Shown here piece by piece: positions 1-10,944 of a stretch of DNA of 32,367 nucleotides. Source of the stretch: Flavobacteriaceae bacterium (GTDB taxonomy: Bacteria > Bacteroidota > Bacteroidia > Flavobacteriales > Flavobacteriaceae); the NCBI GenBank assembly GCA_023260435.1, contig JALQVG010000051.1, positions 1 to 32,367 on the forward strand, read 5' to 3'. A program made the position numbers and the translations under genes. The notes beneath the pieces are model-generated. The model was given only the letters and a program-made list of their open reading frames with translations. It was not told where the DNA came from and ran no database searches. The stretch's first letter is position 1, and each line of letters starts with the position of its first letter.

Positions 1-2468
1 TAGGCAGACTTCCAGAATCTTCTGCGGCACAAACGCACATACCAGTTGCTCAAGTGCTCTTGAACAAAATCACTGATCGCGCGTGCAGCGCGCGTAGGCT
101 CGTATTCGCCATAGGCTTGATCTACGGTCTGTACCAAAGAATGCAATTCAGAAAGGATCCATCGGTCAATTTCTGGACGTTCCCCTACCGGGATCTGATC
201 CTCTTGGTTGGTCCACTGATCTACATTGGCATACAAGGCCAAAAATGAGTACGTATTGTACAACGTGCCAAAGAACTTGCGCTTCACCTCTGCCACTCCT
301 TCAGGATCGAACTTGAGGTTGTCCCATGGATTAGCGTTAGCAATCATATACCATCTAGTCGCGTCTGGTCCGTGCTCGTTGATTATCTCAAATGGGTCGA
401 TCGCATTGCCCAAACGCTTGGACATTTTCTTTCCGTCTTTGTCCAGCACCATGCCATTAGACACGACGTTTTTGTAGGCTACACTGTCAAAAACCATGGT
501 GGCAATCGCGTGTAACGTATAAAACCAACCCCTGGTTTGGTCTACGCCTTCCGCGATGAAATCCGCTGGGAATTGATCGTTGTTGTCGATTAACTCTTTG
601 TTTTCAAAAGGATAGTGCCACTGAGCATAGGGCATAGAGCCTGAATCAAACCAAACATCGATCAAGTCGGACTCACGGTACATCGGACGTCCATCGGGGG
701 CAGCCAAGACTATTTGATCCACAAAGTTTTTGTGTAGATCTAGTTTAGCGTAGTTCTCCTCGGAATAATCCCCAGGAATAAAGTCTCCGTAGATGTTTTT
801 TTCCATCAAGCCCAGCTCCACCGAATGATTCATGGCTTCGATCAGTTCCGCCACAGAGCCGATAATACGCTCATGTGCTCCGTCTGCGGTGCGCCAAATA
901 GGCAAAGGGATCCCCCAGTACCTCGATCTGGAAAGGTTCCAGTCGTTGGCGTTGGCTAGCCAATGACCAAATCGTCCCTCACCAGTAGCCTTGGGTTTCC
1001 AGTTGATGGTTTGGTTGAGCGCATGCATGCGCTCACGCACCTGAGTCGCCTTGATAAACCAAGAATCTAGGGGGTAATATAAAATAGGTTTGTCGGTACG
1101 CCAGCAATTGGGGTACGAGTGGACGTATTTTTCAACTTTAAAAGCCCTGTTTTGGGTCTTTAAGGCAATCGCAATTTCTACGTCCACGGACTGTTCGGGA
1201 GCCTCACCCTCAGGGTAATAGGCGTTTTTGACGTATTTGCCAGCGAGGCCCAAGCCCACCTCGGGACGAAAACGCCCTTGAAGATCGACCAATGGCACCA
1301 GCTGCCCGTGCTCGTCCTGGACCAACATGGGAGGAATTTCTGGGACCGCTTGTTTGGACACCAGGGCGTCATCCGCTCCAAAAGTAGGTGCAGTATGCAC
1401 TATACCCGTTCCGTCTTCAGTAGTGACAAAATCTCCTGAAATCACGCGAAAAGCGTTTTCTGGATGGTCAAATGGCAACACGCCTGGGATTAACTGAGCA
1501 TAGCGGATGCCCACCAGCTCTGTGCCCAAGAATGTGTCGCCCACCCAATAAGGGATTTTTGGATCGTTAGCGTTATATGTTGCAAGGGCTTCGCGTTGTT
1601 CCACCTGAACGTATTTGCCAGTAAACTGCTTGGCGATGAGTGGCTCCGCCAAAATTACGGCCATAGGAGCAAACGTGTATTGGTTGTAGGTGTGCACCAC
1701 CGCGTATTTTATTTTGGGTCCCACGGTCAGCGCCGTATTGCTGGGAAGCGTCCAAGGCGTTGTGGTCCAGGCCAATACGTACAATTCCTCAATGCCGGAT
1801 AAACCTTGGGGCAACCCTTCAGGCAACACCTCAAACATCGCGGTGATTGTAGTGTCCGTCACATCTTGGTAGGTGCCTGGCTGATTGAGCTCGTGGGAAC
1901 TCAATCCCGTCCCAGCCTTTGGCGAATAAGGCTGAATGGTGTACCCTTTGTACATCAAGCCTTTTTCGTAAATCTGCTTTAAAAGCCACCACACCGACTC
2001 CATGTACTTGGGCTCATAGGTCACGTAAGGGTGGTCCATATCCACCCAATACCCCACTTGTTGGGTCAACTCATTCCACACATCGGTGTAGCGCATTACC
2101 GCTTTGCGACAAGCCTCATTGTATTCGGTTACTGAAATCTTGGTGCCGATATCTTCCTTGGTAATCCCCAGCTCCTTTTCTACGCCCAATTCAATGGGTA
2201 ACCCGTGGGTGTCCCAGCCCGCTTTGCGCAAAACTTGGTACCCCTTCATGGTTTTGTACCTCGGAAAAATATCTTTAATGGTGCGGGCCATCACGTGGTG
2301 AATGCCTGGCATGCCGTTGGCGGAAGGAGGTCCTTCAAAAAAAACGTAGGAAGGGGCTCCCTCACGTTGGTCGACACTCTTCTGGAATAAGCCTTCAGCC
2401 TCCCATACTGCCCTTTGATCGCGGGCGGTTTGGGCCAGGTCCAATCCCTTGTATGCTGCAAATTTCAT
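1..2468 (-). CDS. ileS: Isoleucyl-tRNA synthetase, partial (C-terminus beyond left edge)
   Basis: Own reading of the minus strand from ATG at 2466-2468 ([31 protein letters not shown]...[34 protein letters not shown]). Class I signature GMPGIHH and KMSKRLGN (around 410-440), [18 protein letters not shown], and [15 protein letters not shown] are present. No in-frame stop to position 1, so the ORF track does not list it. Confidence 0.97.
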   Translation of the reverse strand, partial: MKFAAYKGLDLAQTARDQRAVWEAEGLFQKSVDQREGAPSYVFFEGPPSANGMPGIHHVMARTIKDIFPRYKTMKGYQVLRKAGWDTHGLPIELGVEKELGITKEDIGTKISVTEYNEACRKAVMRYTDVWNELTQQVGYWVDMDHPYVTYEPKYMESVWWLLKQIYEKGLMYKGYTIQPYSPKAGTGLSSHELNQPGTYQDVTDTTITAMFEVLPEGLPQGLSGIEELYVLAWTTTPWTLPSNTALTVGPKIKYAVVHTYNQYTFAPMAVILAEPLIAKQFTGKYVQVEQREALATYNANDPKIPYWVGDTFLGTELVGIRYAQLIPGVLPFDHPENAFRVISGDFVTTEDGTGIVHTAPTFGADDALVSKQAVPEIPPMLVQDEHGQLVPLVDLQGRFRPEVGLGLAGKYVKNAYYPEGEAPEQSVDVEIAIALKTQNRAFKVEKYVHSYPNCWRTDKPILYYPLDSWFIKATQVRERMHALNQTINWKPKATGEGRFGHWLANANDWNLSRSRYWGIPLPIWRTADGAHERIIGSVAELIEAMNHSVELGLMEKNIYGDFIPGDYSEENYAKLDLHKNFVDQIVLAAPDGRPMYRESDLIDVWFDSGSMPYAQWHYPFENKELIDNNDQFPADFIAEGVDQTRGWFYTLHAIATMVFDSVAYKNVVSNGMVLDKDGKKMSKRLGNAIDPFEIINEHGPDATRWYMIANANPWDNLKFDPEGVAEVKRKFFGTLYNTYSFLALYANVDQWTNQEDQIPVGERPEIDRWILSELHSLVQTVDQAYGEYEPTRAARAISDFVQEHLSNWYVRLCRRRFWKSA

Positions 2469-2528
2469 GGTTGTGTATTCTGGGTATAGAAAAGGCCAAA
2501 AATACACATTTCCACCGACATACAGGCG

Positions 2529-4757
2529 CTAAATACGCATACCCAACCGTAGCAAAAGATTCCTTCCTGGGGCGCTGATACCGGAAGAATACGTCCGGTA
2601 GCGACGGTTGGTTACATTCTCCAAACTACACCCTAAGGTGAGGTGGTCATTCCACTGATGGGCCAGCCTTAATCCCCATGTTGACCAGGAAGGGCTGTAG
2701 GGCAAGCCCTGTTGGTCCAAAGCGTAGATATACGGCTTGGAAACCTCGCTCTCTGGGAGCCTTGACGCACTGATTTCCCCTTGAACGTCCCAAACAATGG
2801 AAGCGTTCCACTGCTGGTGCGCGTACCCTAGTCGCATCTGACCAAAACTAGGGGGAATGTGCCTGCCCCTGGTGAGTGCTCCTCCCTCGGGTCGCTCTCC
2901 TCCAGTGGCTGTACTGTACTGTGCTTGTGCGCTCCATCGAGCATCGATCTGCCAATCCACACTGGCCTCCAATCCGTAGTAATAAGCGAGGTCAATATTT
3001 TCCAAGCGTTGCTCCAAAAACTTTTCCCCTTGATAGATCACCTCAGTCGAAGAGGAATTCCACTGACGAATCATCGCCTGCTCCATTCGGGTGTAAAATC
3101 CAGTAACGCGCACGAGCCAATCAGATCCCCAGCCCTGTTGCACACCGAGATCAAAACCCGTGGCGTATTCCGGTTTTAGTTTCGGATTAGGGACCACTAC
3201 AAAAAGGGCATCGGGATCGAAAATCTTGGCGTAATCATCGATGTTGGGCGCTCTAAATCCGCGGGAGATATTCGCGCTCCATTTTTGGCGGTTGTTTGGC
3301 TGGAAGGTTGTCCCAAGCTGCCCTGTGAGCGCGTTGGCCTTGAACGAAACGTCGCCAAAATCATACGCGTCCCATCTTGGGTCAAATGCCGCTTTTGAAA
3401 ACACGCTGGAGTAGCGCAAACCTACCGTTGAATGCCAGCCAGGGCTCCATTGTCTTTGTTGGCTGACATAGAGGGCTGAGGCATTCCAAACTGCCCCATC
3501 AGGGTATCTAGAAATCTCTGGCGCCTCAGATCTATCTCGTAGATCAATCGCTGAAGCCCGAGAGGATATTTGGTTCCAAATCTGTTCAAATCCCCAATTC
3601 CACTGAGTGGCCTTGCCCGTAGCTTTAATAAAATCTGCACTGACGGTCTGCATGTAGACGTTTTCATCTGAATGGTGCCGGATGGGATTGTTGAACTTTC
3701 GGTCGTTGCGGCTTTCACTGAAGTACTGTTGGGCGACATGTATCTTCATCTGATCGTACCACCCTGTTTTTCGGCTGTTTTGAGCCCAACCATGAGCCAT
3801 GCCCCAAATTTGTGGGCCGTAATACCATTGAGCGTAGCGCGGTGACCCATCAGAGTTGGGCTGTAATAGTCGATCGTAACGGGCGTATTCTCCTGTTTCA
3901 CTCCAGTAGGTATCCAAGCCAAACATCCATGAATCACTGGGCTTGAAATGAAGTTTCTGCGTGGCATTCCATTGACTATATCCAGATGGTTTTTGTCGTT
4001 CACTACGGGTATTGGGCGCCCATTGATCCCGTATTCCGCTCACTAGACTTGGGTGAGGATCTGGGGTCACTTGGAAGGGCTGTAAGTAGTCTTCAGGGCC
4101 AAACCTGCCCATCCGCAAATCCCCAAAATCAGTTTGGCTAAAGTCCGCAGACCACGCCCAACGACTTCCGCTGTGGGATACCCTGAAGTGAGCGGTTTGT
4201 TCTTGGTTGGCGGAAGAGCTCCTTAGGTCCGCGTCCCCATGCCATACCCGGCCGCTTTCCTGATCCATAAATGAAGGCTTTTGGGTGTAATAGTGAATTA
4301 CCCCACCTAAGGCATCGCTGCCATATACCGCGGAACCTGCCCCGTAAAGCACTTCTACCCGATCTAGTGTAAAGGGATCAACAGATATGCTATTCTGCAA
4401 ATTACCGCTGCGAAAAATAGCACTGTTCATTCGAACACCGTCAACAGCCAGCAATATTCTGTTGGCTGAAAATCCTCTAATCATGGGACTCCCTCCCCCT
4501 AACTGACTTTTTTGGACATAAACCTGTCCGCTTTGTTGCAATAAATCCGCGGCAGTTTGAGGCGCTCCGAGAAGAAAAGATTTTTTGGAGAGCACCGTGA
4601 CTTTTTGGGGTACTTTGAGTTGGTTTTGTTCCCAATTAGAAGCGGACAAAACCACCTCATCTAATGAAATAGAGCTGGGCTTCACCAAGGTGTCCTGCGC
4701 GTACAAAGGGTGCGCCAAAAAAAAGACAACAATAAAAAGTTTAGGCAAATAATTCAT
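2529..4757 (-). CDS. TonB-dependent outer-membrane receptor (plug plus barrel)
   Basis: 742 aa; signal peptide, plug motif (LLQQSGQVYVQKSQLGGGSPMIRGFSANRILLAVDGVRMN, DRVEVLYGAGSAVYGSDALGGVIHY), C-terminal barrel ending in an aromatic-rich strand (NLLLRLGMRI). Overlaps the 3' end of recO by 17 bp. Confidence 0.93.
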   Translation of the reverse strand: MNYLPKLFIVVFFLAHPLYAQDTLVKPSSISLDEVVLSASNWEQNQLKVPQKVTVLSKKSFLLGAPQTAADLLQQSGQVYVQKSQLGGGSPMIRGFSANRILLAVDGVRMNSAIFRSGNLQNSISVDPFTLDRVEVLYGAGSAVYGSDALGGVIHYYTQKPSFMDQESGRVWHGDADLRSSSANQEQTAHFRVSHSGSRWAWSADFSQTDFGDLRMGRFGPEDYLQPFQVTPDPHPSLVSGIRDQWAPNTRSERQKPSGYSQWNATQKLHFKPSDSWMFGLDTYWSETGEYARYDRLLQPNSDGSPRYAQWYYGPQIWGMAHGWAQNSRKTGWYDQMKIHVAQQYFSESRNDRKFNNPIRHHSDENVYMQTVSADFIKATGKATQWNWGFEQIWNQISSRASAIDLRDRSEAPEISRYPDGAVWNASALYVSQQRQWSPGWHSTVGLRYSSVFSKAAFDPRWDAYDFGDVSFKANALTGQLGTTFQPNNRQKWSANISRGFRAPNIDDYAKIFDPDALFVVVPNPKLKPEYATGFDLGVQQGWGSDWLVRVTGFYTRMEQAMIRQWNSSSTEVIYQGEKFLEQRLENIDLAYYYGLEASVDWQIDARWSAQAQYSTATGGERPEGGALTRGRHIPPSFGQMRLGYAHQQWNASIVWDVQGEISASRLPESEVSKPYIYALDQQGLPYSPSWSTWGLRLAHQWNDHLTLGCSLENVTNRRYRTYSSGISAPGRNLLLRLGMRI

Positions 4758-5457
4758 AGAGCACGGGCAAGGATTTGGGTGCGCGAAACTCTGGGATATG
4801 CATTTTATAATAAGCCATTAAAAGTTCCAGCACCTGTTTTTTGGTTGTTTTGGTCAGTGTTATCTGCCCAAAATCATCAAATTCCGTGCCTAATAATTCA
4901 TTCAGCGCATCCACAGCAGCGCCCGTATAGGTATGGGCGGTGGGATCAGCCACAAATGCACCTTCCAACAAATCAAAATATCGGGAGGCCCCAACCGTTT
5001 TATCTGGGTAAAAACCGAGAAATCTGGTCAGTTCCAGCAAAAAATGAATGTGAAAAACACCCATAGAAGCTCCTTGGTCCAAAGCGATTAGTCGCTGAGA
5101 AATGAACGAATAAAGCGCCTCGTTGCGTTCCTCTTCTTTGATGGCCATACCCAAAACCTCGGACAAGAAAAGCACCAAAGCATTGAGGTAAACGTCCGTG
5201 TGTAACCGCTGGTAAGGATAGTCAATATGGGCCTCTGAAATGGTGTGTAGCCCCTTGTTGGGACGGTGAACAGCGACTAATGCCAACTGGGATAAAGGAA
5301 AAAACAGGGCTGGTTTCAGCCCTGTTTTTCTTTTGGCCAAAAGGCCTTTTAATATATATGAGCAGATGCCCTCGCTTTCGGTGAACACCTTGATGATCAA
5401 GCTCTGTTCTCCGTATTTTATTTGAGAAAGGACGATCCCTCGGGTGCGTAGTTGCAT
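4741..5457 (-). CDS. recO: DNA repair protein RecO
   Basis: MQLRTRGIVLSQIKYGEQSLIIKVFTESEG N-terminal OB-fold signature of RecO. Start placed at the internal Met (5455-5457) rather than the ORF-track start at 5493, which would overlap gdhA. Confidence 0.9.
   Translation of the reverse strand: MQLRTRGIVLSQIKYGEQSLIIKVFTESEGICSYILKGLLAKRKTGLKPALFFPLSQLALVAVHRPNKGLHTISEAHIDYPYQRLHTDVYLNALVLFLSEVLGMAIKEEERNEALYSFISQRLIALDQGASMGVFHIHFLLELTRFLGFYPDKTVGASRYFDLLEGAFVADPTAHTYTGAAVDALNELLGTEFDDFGQITLTKTTKKQVLELLMAYYKMHIPEFRAPKSLPVLYELFA
5299..5329 (-). terminator. Intrinsic-terminator-like hairpin inside recO (possible gdhA terminator)
   Basis: Minus strand AAAAACAGGGCTG-aaac-CAGCCCTGTTTTTT: 13-bp perfect stem, 4-nt loop, six T residues. 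Confidence 0.7.
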
Positions 5458-5458
5458 G

Positions 5459-6826
<1,368 letters not shown>

Positions 6827-6840
6827 TTAAAACGTAAGCT

Positions 6841-6864
6841 CAAAATTATGTTATTTTCATAATT
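6841..6864 (-). promoter_or_regulatory. Candidate gdhA -7 element (TAATTTTG) overlapped by an inverted repeat
   Basis: Minus strand TAATTTTG (6841-6848) matches TAnnTTTG; inverted repeat AATTATG-N7-CATAATT spans 6844-6864; gdhA ATG ends at 6814. Confidence 0.45.
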
Positions 6865-6899
6865 CGGAGGCCTGTATTTTTAGAAATCTTCAAATGTGG

Positions 6900-7370
6900 T
6901 TAAGCGATGCCCAAAACACGTCTTAGTGCCAATACGCTTCCTAGGTGAATCCCTTCGTGAAAGTTATTAAATCCAATCGACTCTTCCGCTGAGTTAAGCG
7001 TCACTTTGGTACTCGTGGTATACGGAGTAAATTGGGTAAACAAGCCTGACTTGTAGTCGTGCTCGCACCGATCAATCAGCTCGATCAAGTGCTGCTTGGT
7101 GTAGGCTAAATCCTTTTTTTCTTGGGCATCTCCTGCGGGAAAGCTGCCTTTGCTGTAGCGAGAAATAAATTGTTCGTCCAGATACATGGGCAAACCACTG
7201 AGTTTATACACCAACAATTGTTGAGTGACCACCACATGGGCAATGTTCCAAAAAATATGGTTATTAAACCCTTGCGGGACTTCAAATAATTTGGATTCAG
7301 GTATTTGTTCTAAGAACTGTAAAAAAAGTTTTCGGTGTTGGCGTGTAATTTGAAGTTGTTGAGCGACCAT
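6900..7370 (-). CDS. DinB-family (YfiT-like) putative metal-dependent protein
   Basis: 156 aa; four-helix pattern with conserved His (NHIFWNIAHVVVTQQLLVYKLSG ... NNFHEGIHLGSVLALRRVLG) typical of the DinB_2 superfamily. Confidence 0.8.
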   Translation of the reverse strand: MVAQQLQITRQHRKLFLQFLEQIPESKLFEVPQGFNNHIFWNIAHVVVTQQLLVYKLSGLPMYLDEQFISRYSKGSFPAGDAQEKKDLAYTKQHLIELIDRCEHDYKSGLFTQFTPYTTSTKVTLNSAEESIGFNNFHEGIHLGSVLALRRVLGIA

Positions 7371-7433
7371 AAGGATTAGGTTGTGGGTTTATTTCCTGTA
7401 CTTTTACACAAAGTTAACGAAACCCTGCTTGCG

Positions 7434-8348
7434 TTGCGCACGTTTTTAAATCCACGTACCCTAGCCTACCTATCTGCCCTTGGCGCAACTATCATCTACG
7501 GCCTAAACCACACGATTGCCAAGGTGGTCATGCCCCAGTACATCCAGCCTTTTGGATTTATTCTGCTTCGAGTCATGGGGGCCTCCGCCATTTTTTGGCT
7601 GATTTCTCTGGCTTATCCCCAAGAAAAAATAGAAAAGAAGGATTGGAAAATCTTTGTTTTAGGGGCTGTATTGGGCATGGTCATCAACATGTTGGCCTTT
7701 TTTAAAGGGTTGTCTCTTTCAACGCCGATACAAAGCAGTCTTTTGGTGACCATGACTCCTATTATTGTGGTGGCAATGTCAGCGCTTTTGCTCAAGGAAC
7801 AAGTGGGTTGGGTAAAAACCACAGGAATCGCCTTAGGATTTGGGGGTGCCATGACTTTGGTGGCTTATGGAGCTGATTTATCTGAGGACGCCGCATTGGT
7901 AGGGCGAGGGAATCTGTTGTTGTTGATCAATTCCATCAGCTTTGGGGGGTATTTAATCGTCACCAAGAAAATCATCCACAAATACAAACCGATCACCTAT
8001 TTAAAATGGCTGTTCACCATCGCTACGGTGATCAACGCACCTCTTTGTTTTCAGGAACTATCCCAAGTGTCCTGGAATACATTGCCCCTGTGGGCTATTG
8101 GCTCCATGACTTTTGTGGTGGTGGGAACCACCTGTATGACCTATTTGTTTAATGCCTACGCCTTAACACAACTGAAAGCTTCTTCGGTCAGTACGTTTAC
8201 CTACATTCAACCCTTGGTGGGGATTCTTTTCGCCCTCGCAGTAGGTCAAGATCAAATGACTGAAATAAAAGCCTTGGCGGGCGTCCTGGTTGTTGTCGGT
8301 GTATACTTGGCCACCAAAAAACAAAAAGAGTTTAAAAAAAGTCGTTAG
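7434..8348 (+). CDS. EamA/DMT-family transporter (start uncertain; ORF track uses GTG at 7383)
   Basis: About ten hydrophobic segments in two EamA repeats (GATIIYGLNHTIAKVVMP..., SSVSTFTYIQPLVGILFALAVGQDQ). No ATG near the N-terminus; TTG at 7434 or GTG at 7383 are candidates. Confidence 0.88.
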   Translation: MRTFLNPRTLAYLSALGATIIYGLNHTIAKVVMPQYIQPFGFILLRVMGASAIFWLISLAYPQEKIEKKDWKIFVLGAVLGMVINMLAFFKGLSLSTPIQSSLLVTMTPIIVVAMSALLLKEQVGWVKTTGIALGFGGAMTLVAYGADLSEDAALVGRGNLLLLINSISFGGYLIVTKKIIHKYKPITYLKWLFTIATVINAPLCFQELSQVSWNTLPLWAIGSMTFVVVGTTCMTYLFNAYALTQLKASSVSTFTYIQPLVGILFALAVGQDQMTEIKALAGVLVVVGVYLATKKQKEFKKSR

Positions 8349-8391
8349 CTCAGGTTTTTTGTACCTTCAAGGGCAAATAATTTCCTGCACT

Positions 8392-9366
8392 ATGGCTCAA
8401 AAACCTCCTTTTTACGATCGCTTGCGTTTGCCTGTAGTGGCAGCGCCCATGTTTTTGATTTCAGGCCCAGAACTCGTTATCGCCTGTTGTACTCAGGGTA
8501 TCGTCGGAACCTTTCCGGCCCTCAACCAGCGAACCACCGAAGGCTTTGAGGCATGGGTTGTTGAAATCAAACAAGCGTTGGCGGATTTTGAAGCGCGTAC
8601 AGGTAAAAAACCCGCACCATTTGGGGTCAATTTAATTGTACACCCCACCAATCCGCGATTATTGGCCGATCTTCAAGTATGTATCAAACACCAGGTCCCA
8701 CTGATTATCACTTCGCTCGGCGCCGTTTCAGATTTAGTGGATGCGGTGCACGCCTATGGCGGATTGGTCTACCACGACATCATTAAAAAGAGGCATGCAG
8801 AAAAAGCTGCTGAGGCTGGCGTGGATGGACTCATTTTGGTGAGTGCCGGTGCTGGCGGTCACGCCGGCAATCTGAATCCCCTAGCCTTGATGGCTGAAGT
8901 AAAGCAGGTATTTAACAAAACCATTTTACTGGCTGGTTGTATATCTACAGGAATCGATATAGCTGCGGCGTTACAAATGGGCGCTGATCTAGCATACATG
9001 GGCACAAGGTTTATCAATACCCGAGAAAGCAACGCCCCAACAGAATACCAAACCATGATTGAGCGCGCTGGGGCCAATGATATAGTGTATACCGCTGCTG
9101 TATCAGGAGTACACGCCAACTTTTTGGGGCCTTCTCTGGCTGCTGCTGGCTTAGAAGGAGAGGCCTTAAAAGCTGACCACAAAGTAGATTTTGGAAAAGA
9201 ATTGGATCACGAAGCCAAGGCATGGAAAACCATTTGGTCAGCGGGTCAGGGTGTGGCCTCCATCGACAAAACAGTCTCTGTTGCCGAGCTTGCTGCACAG
9301 CTAAAAACGGAACTGAATCACGCACTAGGGCAGCAAGTGTCCCAAGCAGAGCGCTGGAAAGTTTAG
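8392..9366 (+). CDS. Nitronate monooxygenase / 2-nitropropane dioxygenase family
   Basis: MAQKPPFYDRLRLPVVAAPMFLISGPELVIACCTQGIVGTFPALNQR; GVDGLILVSAGAGGHAGN and MGADLAYMGTRFINTRES FMN-binding motifs. ORF-track start (8290) overlaps the EamA gene; ATG at 8392 preferred. Confidence 0.92.
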   Translation: MAQKPPFYDRLRLPVVAAPMFLISGPELVIACCTQGIVGTFPALNQRTTEGFEAWVVEIKQALADFEARTGKKPAPFGVNLIVHPTNPRLLADLQVCIKHQVPLIITSLGAVSDLVDAVHAYGGLVYHDIIKKRHAEKAAEAGVDGLILVSAGAGGHAGNLNPLALMAEVKQVFNKTILLAGCISTGIDIAAALQMGADLAYMGTRFINTRESNAPTEYQTMIERAGANDIVYTAAVSGVHANFLGPSLAAAGLEGEALKADHKVDFGKELDHEAKAWKTIWSAGQGVASIDKTVSVAELAAQLKTELNHALGQQVSQAERWKV

Positions 9367-9405
9367 GGAAAATGTTTGTTTTTTTGGTGTCAAATTTCAC
9401 GTGAC

Positions 9406-9437
9406 TTGGATTGTTGCCGGTGTTTTTGCTACATTCG
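9406..9437 (+). promoter_or_regulatory. Candidate Bacteroidota promoter TTG-N21-TACATTCG upstream of the cytochrome gene
   Basis: TTG at 9406-9408 and TACATTCG at 9430-9437, close to the TTTG/TAnnTTTG consensus described for Bacteroidota; ATG of the gene at 9458. Confidence 0.5.
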
Positions 9438-9457
9438 TGAAACTAAATAGTACACTG

Positions 9458-9940
9458 ATGAATCGATTGTTATTATTCGGATTGGCCGCGGCAATGACGC
9501 TTTCATGCTCGGGAGGAAAAAAAGAAGAAGCAGCGGAGACAGGATTTCAAATCTCGCGCACTCAAGAGGCAGCCCCTGCGGCCCAAATAGCGCAAACCCC
9601 TGTTGATCTTTCCAATAAAGGGATAGGCCCCATCAAAAAGGTTACCTTCAGCACCGAGGTAGACACCAAAAAAGCAGCTCTAGGACAAGATATTTTTGAA
9701 AGCAAATGCACCATGTGCCATGAAGTAGGTCAACGAATGATCGGTCCTGCAGTACAGGGAACTTTAGCGCGCAGAAGCCCAGAATGGGTCGCTAACTTAT
9801 TGCTCAACACCCAGGAAATGCTCCAAAAAGATCCTATTGCCAAAGCCTTACTCAAAGAATATAACAACGCCATGATGATCAACCAAAACCTGACTGAGCC
9901 TGAAGCTCTGGCCGTTTTGGAGTACCTGAGAACGCTTTAA
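9458..9940 (+). CDS. Monoheme c-type cytochrome, probable lipoprotein
   Basis: MNRLLLFGLAAAMTLSCSGGKKEEA lipoprotein-like signal; heme motif CTMCH with distal Met region (FESKCTMCHEVGQRMIGPAVQGTLARRSPEW). Confidence 0.88.
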   Translation: MNRLLLFGLAAAMTLSCSGGKKEEAAETGFQISRTQEAAPAAQIAQTPVDLSNKGIGPIKKVTFSTEVDTKKAALGQDIFESKCTMCHEVGQRMIGPAVQGTLARRSPEWVANLLLNTQEMLQKDPIAKALLKEYNNAMMINQNLTEPEALAVLEYLRTL

Positions 9941-10944
9941 TGGCGACCACAAAAAAAATAATCGGCGTTTTAGGCGCTGGAAGTTGGGCGACCGCTCTAG
10001 TCAAAATTTTAACCGACAATGGGCATACGGTCCATTGGTACGTGCGCAATCCTGACCACATCGAATCCATTGAGCGCTTCGGCAATAACCCGCGTTATGT
10101 AAGCTCTATAGATCTGCCTTTACACCTGCTTCGCATGAGCAGCGACATCAACGAAGTGGTTGGCACGTGTAACTTGTTGGTTATTGCCATTCCTTCCGCG
10201 TTCTTAAACCAGGCGTTTGGCGCCTTGACGGTCCCTTATCAAGACAAGGTCTTCTTCTCAGCCGTTAAAGGAATTATTCCAGAAACTGAATTGATTGTCG
10301 GTGAGCACCTCAACCAGGTGATGGGCGTCCCGATGAAAAATATCGGGGTGATCACGGGTCCTTGTCACGCAGAGGAAGTCGCTCTTGAGCGGCTGTCCTA
10401 TTTGACCATTGCGTGTTTAGATCTGAAAAATGGCCGGGCTATGGCCGGGCTTCTGGCCAATAATTACATCAAAACTCAAGTATCTAGAGATGTCATCGGT
10501 ACGGAGTACGCCGCCGTGTTTAAAAATATTTACGCCTTGGCCGCTGGGATTGCCCACGGTTTGGGATACGGAGATAATTTCCAGGCTGTTCTGATGAGCA
10601 ATGCCATCCGCGAGATGAAAAAAATCATCAAATCCGTACACAAACTCAAGCGAAATATCAATCAATCCGCCTATTTAGGAGACCTATTAGTCACCGGTTA
10701 CTCCGTGTTTAGCCGCAACCGTATGTTTGGCAATATGATCGGTAAAGGATACACCGTAAAAAGCGCTATGGCTGAAATGAGTATGGTCGCTGAGGGGTAT
10801 TACGCATCAAAAAGCGCTTACAAACTGATCGAGTGTAAAGGGGCGCATGAAAAAGCTCCTATAGCATGCGCTGTATACCGCATTCTTTACGGAGGCGAAT
10901 CCCCAAAAAAAGTCTTTAAAGCGCTGACGGATAAGCTGGACTAA
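9940..10944 (+). CDS. gpsA: NAD(P)-dependent glycerol-3-phosphate dehydrogenase
   Basis: GVLGAGSWATALVKILTDNGHTVHWYVRN Rossmann motif; VITGPCHAEEVALERLSYLTIA; GTEYAAVFKNIYALAAGIAHGLGYGDN. Confidence 0.96.
   Translation: MATTKKIIGVLGAGSWATALVKILTDNGHTVHWYVRNPDHIESIERFGNNPRYVSSIDLPLHLLRMSSDINEVVGTCNLLVIAIPSAFLNQAFGALTVPYQDKVFFSAVKGIIPETELIVGEHLNQVMGVPMKNIGVITGPCHAEEVALERLSYLTIACLDLKNGRAMAGLLANNYIKTQVSRDVIGTEYAAVFKNIYALAAGIAHGLGYGDNFQAVLMSNAIREMKKIIKSVHKLKRNINQSAYLGDLLVTGYSVFSRNRMFGNMIGKGYTVKSAMAEMSMVAEGYYASKSAYKLIECKGAHEKAPIACAVYRILYGGESPKKVFKALTDKLD

Noticed and set aside
65-90. CGCGCG-TGCAG-CGCGCG inverted repeat in ileS
   Set aside because: Explained by Arg/Ala codons (TRAARA); only 6 bp.
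1-2390. Several 60-83 aa plus- and minus-strand ORFs at the left edge
   Set aside because: All lie within the partial ileS coding region, which the track missed because it has no stop inside the window.
10430-10451. Tandem 11-bp repeat ATGGCCGGGCT x2 in gpsA
   Set aside because: Not in phase with codons and, compared from memory with typical gpsA proteins, causes no length change; probably coincidental.
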